This document shows positions 5,610-5,735 of a stretch of DNA of 5,735 nucleotides, piece by piece. The translations under genes and the position numbers were made by a program. The DNA is from Clostridiales bacterium (GTDB lineage Bacteria; Bacillota; Clostridia; Christensenellales; UMGS416). Each line of letters begins with the position of its first letter. The first letter of the stretch is position 1. Location of the stretch: the NCBI GenBank assembly GCA_012515725.1, contig JAAYXU010000115.1, positions 1 to 5,735 of the forward strand, given 5' to 3'. Under the pieces are notes generated by a model that had not been told where the DNA came from, ran no database searches, and was given only the letters and a program-made list of their open reading frames with translations.

Positions 5610-5735
5610 CTACGCCTCCGCGTGGCTGAGCGTCTGCCGGGACGGCGCGTCCAGCTCCCCGGCCATATCGCGCACCAGCCCCTCGGCCCTCATGGTGCCC
5701 GCAGCGGCGACCGACGCCATCGCGGCCATCTTCGC
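5610..5735 (-). CDS. C-terminal end of an unrecognised protein (5' end cut by window edge)
   Basis: An open frame enters from the right edge on the minus strand and ends with TAG at 5612-5610 after 41 codons. The fragment is alanine-rich and looks helical (KMAAMASVAAAGTMRAEGLV, then a charged tail ending LSHAEA). Its composition and third-position GC resemble the neighbouring real genes, and the other frames offer no supported gene. It is too short to assign to a family, and it could be a chance open frame in GC-rich DNA. Confidence 0.4.
   Translation of the reverse strand, partial: AKMAAMASVAAAGTMRAEGLVRDMAGELDAPSRQTLSHAEA

Noticed and set aside
5692..5735. Plus-strand ATG start of a new gene at the right edge
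   Set aside because: No ribosome binding site or promoter precedes it, and only 14 codons are visible.

Overview
The window is a GC-rich bacterial chromosomal segment that looks like a Gram-positive Bacillota/Clostridia-type genome. This is inferred from strong GGAGG-type ribosome binding sites, frequent ATA isoleucine codons despite high GC, a lipoprotein-type solute-binding protein, alternative GTG and TTG starts, and sigma-A-like TTGACA/TATAAT promoters. The species cannot be named from this sequence. No mobile element, CRISPR array or RNA gene was seen.

Layout from left to right. Positions 1-743 (minus) hold an IclR-family transcriptional regulator that runs off the left edge. A 188-base divergent intergenic region follows, with a recognisable promoter for each direction and a 10-bp palindrome between them. 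Positions 932-1255 (plus) encode a 107-residue protein resembling the DUF6054 family. Converging on it from the right is a tight five-gene minus-strand operon, in transcription order: HAD-superfamily hydrolase (4547-3831), peptidyl-tRNA hydrolase pth (3821-3261), polar amino acid ABC permease (3242-2559), its ATPase (2566-1844) and a small two-helix membrane protein of unknown function (1833-1270). Gaps inside the operon are 9, 18, -8 and 10 bases.

Diverging from the operon, across a 189-base AT-rich regulatory region, is a plus-strand solute-binding lipoprotein of the amino acid family (4737-5510). It has its own near-consensus promoter and a strong intrinsic terminator at 5525-5557. The C-terminal 41 codons of an unrecognised minus-strand gene (5610-5735) enter from the right edge.

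How the genes work together: the lipoprotein, permease and ATPase form one complete amino acid importer whose binding protein is transcribed separately and divergently from the membrane and ATPase parts. Upstream of the binding-protein promoter sit two near-identical AT-rich sites exactly 20 bases apart that resemble a tandem ArgR/AhrC operator, suggesting (not proving) that the importer handles arginine or another basic amino acid. Most of the window is ordinary housekeeping and transport. No clearly new biological system was found; the most interesting points are regulatory.
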